The notes below the pieces were generated by a model. That model made no database searches. It was not told the DNA's origin and was given only the letters and a program-made list of their open reading frames with translations. The position numbers and the translations under genes were made by a program. 43,828 bases of DNA. Source: Parcubacteria group bacterium GW2011_GWD2_42_14. GTDB taxonomy: Bacteria > Patescibacteriota > Minisyncoccia > Phycocordibacterales > UBA12088. Positions 42,372 to 43,828 of this stretch are shown one piece after another. The stretch lies in contig LCCS01000027.1 of NCBI GenBank assembly GCA_000998045.1, positions 1 through 43,828 of the forward strand, read 5' to 3'. Positions within the stretch are counted from its first letter, which is position 1. Every line of letters begins with the position of its first letter.

Positions 42372-43750
42372 CCATTTATCGGCGGATCAACCATGTAGTC
42401 CGCAACAGGTACAGTACCACCTATTTGCTCAAGTGGATCACGCCACATCACCCATATTTGCCCAACATCATCGTTGGCAATACCTTTGATACGAAACACA
42501 AGTGCGCGTTTACCACCGGTATACAATGGGACCAACCGCTCTAAGTAGAGCGCACCCCAGATGTATTCATACTCCACCTCCATAGCGAAAGAGCCCTCCT
42601 TCCCGGATGTCGTTGAAAGAAGGTTTAAACTCTCAACGCCGGTAGGCCATGTACTCGGCTGCCAGTCTGTTCCCATACTATCCTTGTAGATTTTCTCCGA
42701 AGTACCGAGTGTGCTTAGGGCAACATTATCAACCGTTATCGTCGTAGCGGACGAACTCTCAAACTGGACACCTTTAATCACACGATTGGTAGCACCAAGG
42801 ACCGAAAGTGGAATTTTCACGTTACGCCATGTGTTTGCAACAACGGCACCTCCCTCGACGTACGGAGTAATGAGGACTGCTTCAATCACTTCATAGTTTT
42901 CATCGTAAAACTTTGCATAGATTGATTGACCACCAGTACTTCCCCCGTGAATATCGAACACAAGAGATTGATATGGGGTGGTATCAAAACCACTCGTCAC
43001 TAAAGACTGTTGCGTCCATGCGTACTGGTAGGTTATTCCAAAACCATACGTCCCTGAGTAGTGAGTTGCTGACGCGGTGTCGTGTGTTACACCACCATCT
43101 GTCTGGGGACTCCAGCCGCTTCGTATCGCATCATCGTAGATAATCCCTGTTTCGTCGGTATCAGTATTGAGAAGCGCGAACGTAAGCTGGTACGTAGCAG
43201 AATTCACTTCCGGATTGGTTCCTTCATGGTTCGGATATTCAACATAGCTGTTCCAAAAGTCACATCCTGTTCCTGTCGCATGTGCCGCAAACCGTAGTGC
43301 TTCGGGATAGGTCCAAGTAGATTCTCCTTCAGCCCTTACTTCAAACAGGTACTTGTGACCAGAGTAAAAAACAACCTCGTGATTAAGAGTAAACGTCACA
43401 TCTTCAAACACTGATATGTTTATTTCTGTTGGTGAACTTACTGCGATCTGCGTCGCAGAGGGAATCCCTGTTGAGGCCGAAGCAACTTCGTAGATGCGAA
43501 GTGTCGCGTAAGGTGATTCCAGTCCGTCGGCACGCATTCGCATACGTACACGGTCGAAAGGATTACTTTCCGTTGTGGCTGAATGGTACCAAGTTAACAG
43601 TTGGTCTCCCAACGTTTGTTCAAATATTCCGTTGGAATTGTAACCACATGTCTCATTTGAAAAAACAACCGTATCAGCGTGTACTGTAGTGCTCAGAATA
43701 CACAACAAAAAAACCCCGAGCAGTGCTCGGTACAACATAGTGCTTTTCAT
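42353..43750 (-). CDS. Secreted carbohydrate-binding-like protein, N-terminal part of the M23 fusion
   Basis: ATG 43750 has AGAGGAGGT upstream and starts a signal peptide (MLYRALLGVFLLCILSTTVHA). Residues about 25-200 form a beta-sandwich (ETCGYNSNGIFEQTLGDQ to NSATYQLTFALL). A first CBM-like module runs from about IIYDDAIRSGWSP to ITVDNVALS, and a second from KIYKDSMGTDWQPS onward. The frame stops after DPPINGWHIPW. Re-reading one base after NGW (near 42363) joins it to the M23 frame, giving about 720 residues. The whole protein would be an exported cell-wall hydrolase with glycan-binding modules, perhaps acting on a host or neighbour cell. Confidence 0.82.
   Translation of the reverse strand: MKSTMLYRALLGVFLLCILSTTVHADTVVFSNETCGYNSNGIFEQTLGDQLLTWYHSATTESNPFDRVRMRMRADGLESPYATLRIYEVASASTGIPSATQIAVSSPTEINISVFEDVTFTLNHEVVFYSGHKYLFEVRAEGESTWTYPEALRFAAHATGTGCDFWNSYVEYPNHEGTNPEVNSATYQLTFALLNTDTDETGIIYDDAIRSGWSPQTDGGVTHDTASATHYSGTYGFGITYQYAWTQQSLVTSGFDTTPYQSLVFDIHGGSTGGQSIYAKFYDENYEVIEAVLITPYVEGGAVVANTWRNVKIPLSVLGATNRVIKGVQFESSSATTITVDNVALSTLGTSEKIYKDSMGTDWQPSTWPTGVESLNLLSTTSGKEGSFAMEVEYEYIWGALYLERLVPLYTGGKRALVFRIKGIANDDVGQIWVMWRDPLEQIGGTVPVADYMVDPPINGWHIPW
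43707..43730 (-). terminator. Terminator-like hairpin inside the signal-peptide codons
   Basis: On the minus strand CCGAGC-ACT-GCTCGG is followed by GGTTTTTTTG, within codons 7-15 of the secreted M23 protein. It could be an attenuator relieved by translation, or just a by-product of Leu/Phe codons. Confidence 0.45.
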
Positions 43751-43828
43751 GTACTACCTCCTCTAGTTTAGGAAAGGACGTGATTGTCCGTAAGCCAGTG
43801 TACTATGGAATATAGTATTTATGCAAAC

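Overview
The window looks like a chromosomal piece of a Patescibacteria/CPR bacterium, most likely Paceibacteria (Parcubacteria; Kaiserbacteria- or Nomurabacteria-like). This is inferred from gene content. Transketolase is split in two. The ATP synthase epsilon subunit is very short. AlaRS stops after its editing domain. RNase J has a long basic N-terminus. Many small membrane-anchored proteins of CPR type are present. UGA is used as a stop (for example at the end of rpiB), so this is not a lineage that reads UGA as glycine. No CRISPR array, rRNA or intact insertion sequence is visible.

Layout. 1-522 is the C-terminal end of a surface-type protein. 630-3980 (minus) holds an MFS transporter and RNase J. 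4306-8412 is a sugar-phosphate operon (gap, rpiB, rpe, split transketolase) with ATGA overlaps. 8542-8762 is an odd tRNA locus: a complete tRNA-Pro(GGG) lies between two halves of another tRNA-like sequence. 8840-11423 holds a C39-like protease, two small minus-strand genes with matching leader elements, and a membrane-anchored protein. 11597-17935 is the complete F-type ATP synthase operon (a, c, b, delta, alpha, gamma, beta, epsilon), with signs of proton rather than sodium coupling. 18176-20007 contains small proteins and ychF. 20008-21165 is an array of about 122-nt hairpin repeats, interrupted by a small gene cassette and a decayed transposase. 21312-22893 has a phosphohexomutase beside a truncated HAD phosphomannomutase-like gene. 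22977-26977 holds leuS, with a Nudix-like domain inserted in its editing domain, and a sigma-region-4/HARE-HTH-like regulator. 27242-32060 holds a membrane protein, an MltG-like transglycosylase and two secreted proteins. 32149-40666 holds mnmA, a 47-residue membrane protein, an ATP-cone nuclease, MgtC, SurA-like, an M16 peptidase pair and alaS. 40817-43750 holds an anchored protein and, on the minus strand, a large secreted carbohydrate-binding/M23 peptidase protein broken by a frameshift.

Expression style. Several plus-strand genes have a -10 hexamer ending 6-7 nt before the ATG, so their mRNAs are probably leaderless. In contrast, four small minus-strand genes carry strong GGAGG Shine-Dalgarno sequences and their own terminator-like hairpins, like single-gene cassettes. 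Spacers are rich in perfect palindromes. Four of these share a CTAG-containing core, and two very long ones lie within or after the ATP synthase operon.

Three genes (rpe, the Fn3 protein and the M23 protein) each look one base short of an open frame. This is either real decay or consensus error. The most unusual items are the repeat array with arm sequences that differ but still pair, the LeuRS-Nudix fusion, the nested tRNA locus, the twin leader elements, and the apparent replacement of one phosphomannomutase family by another.
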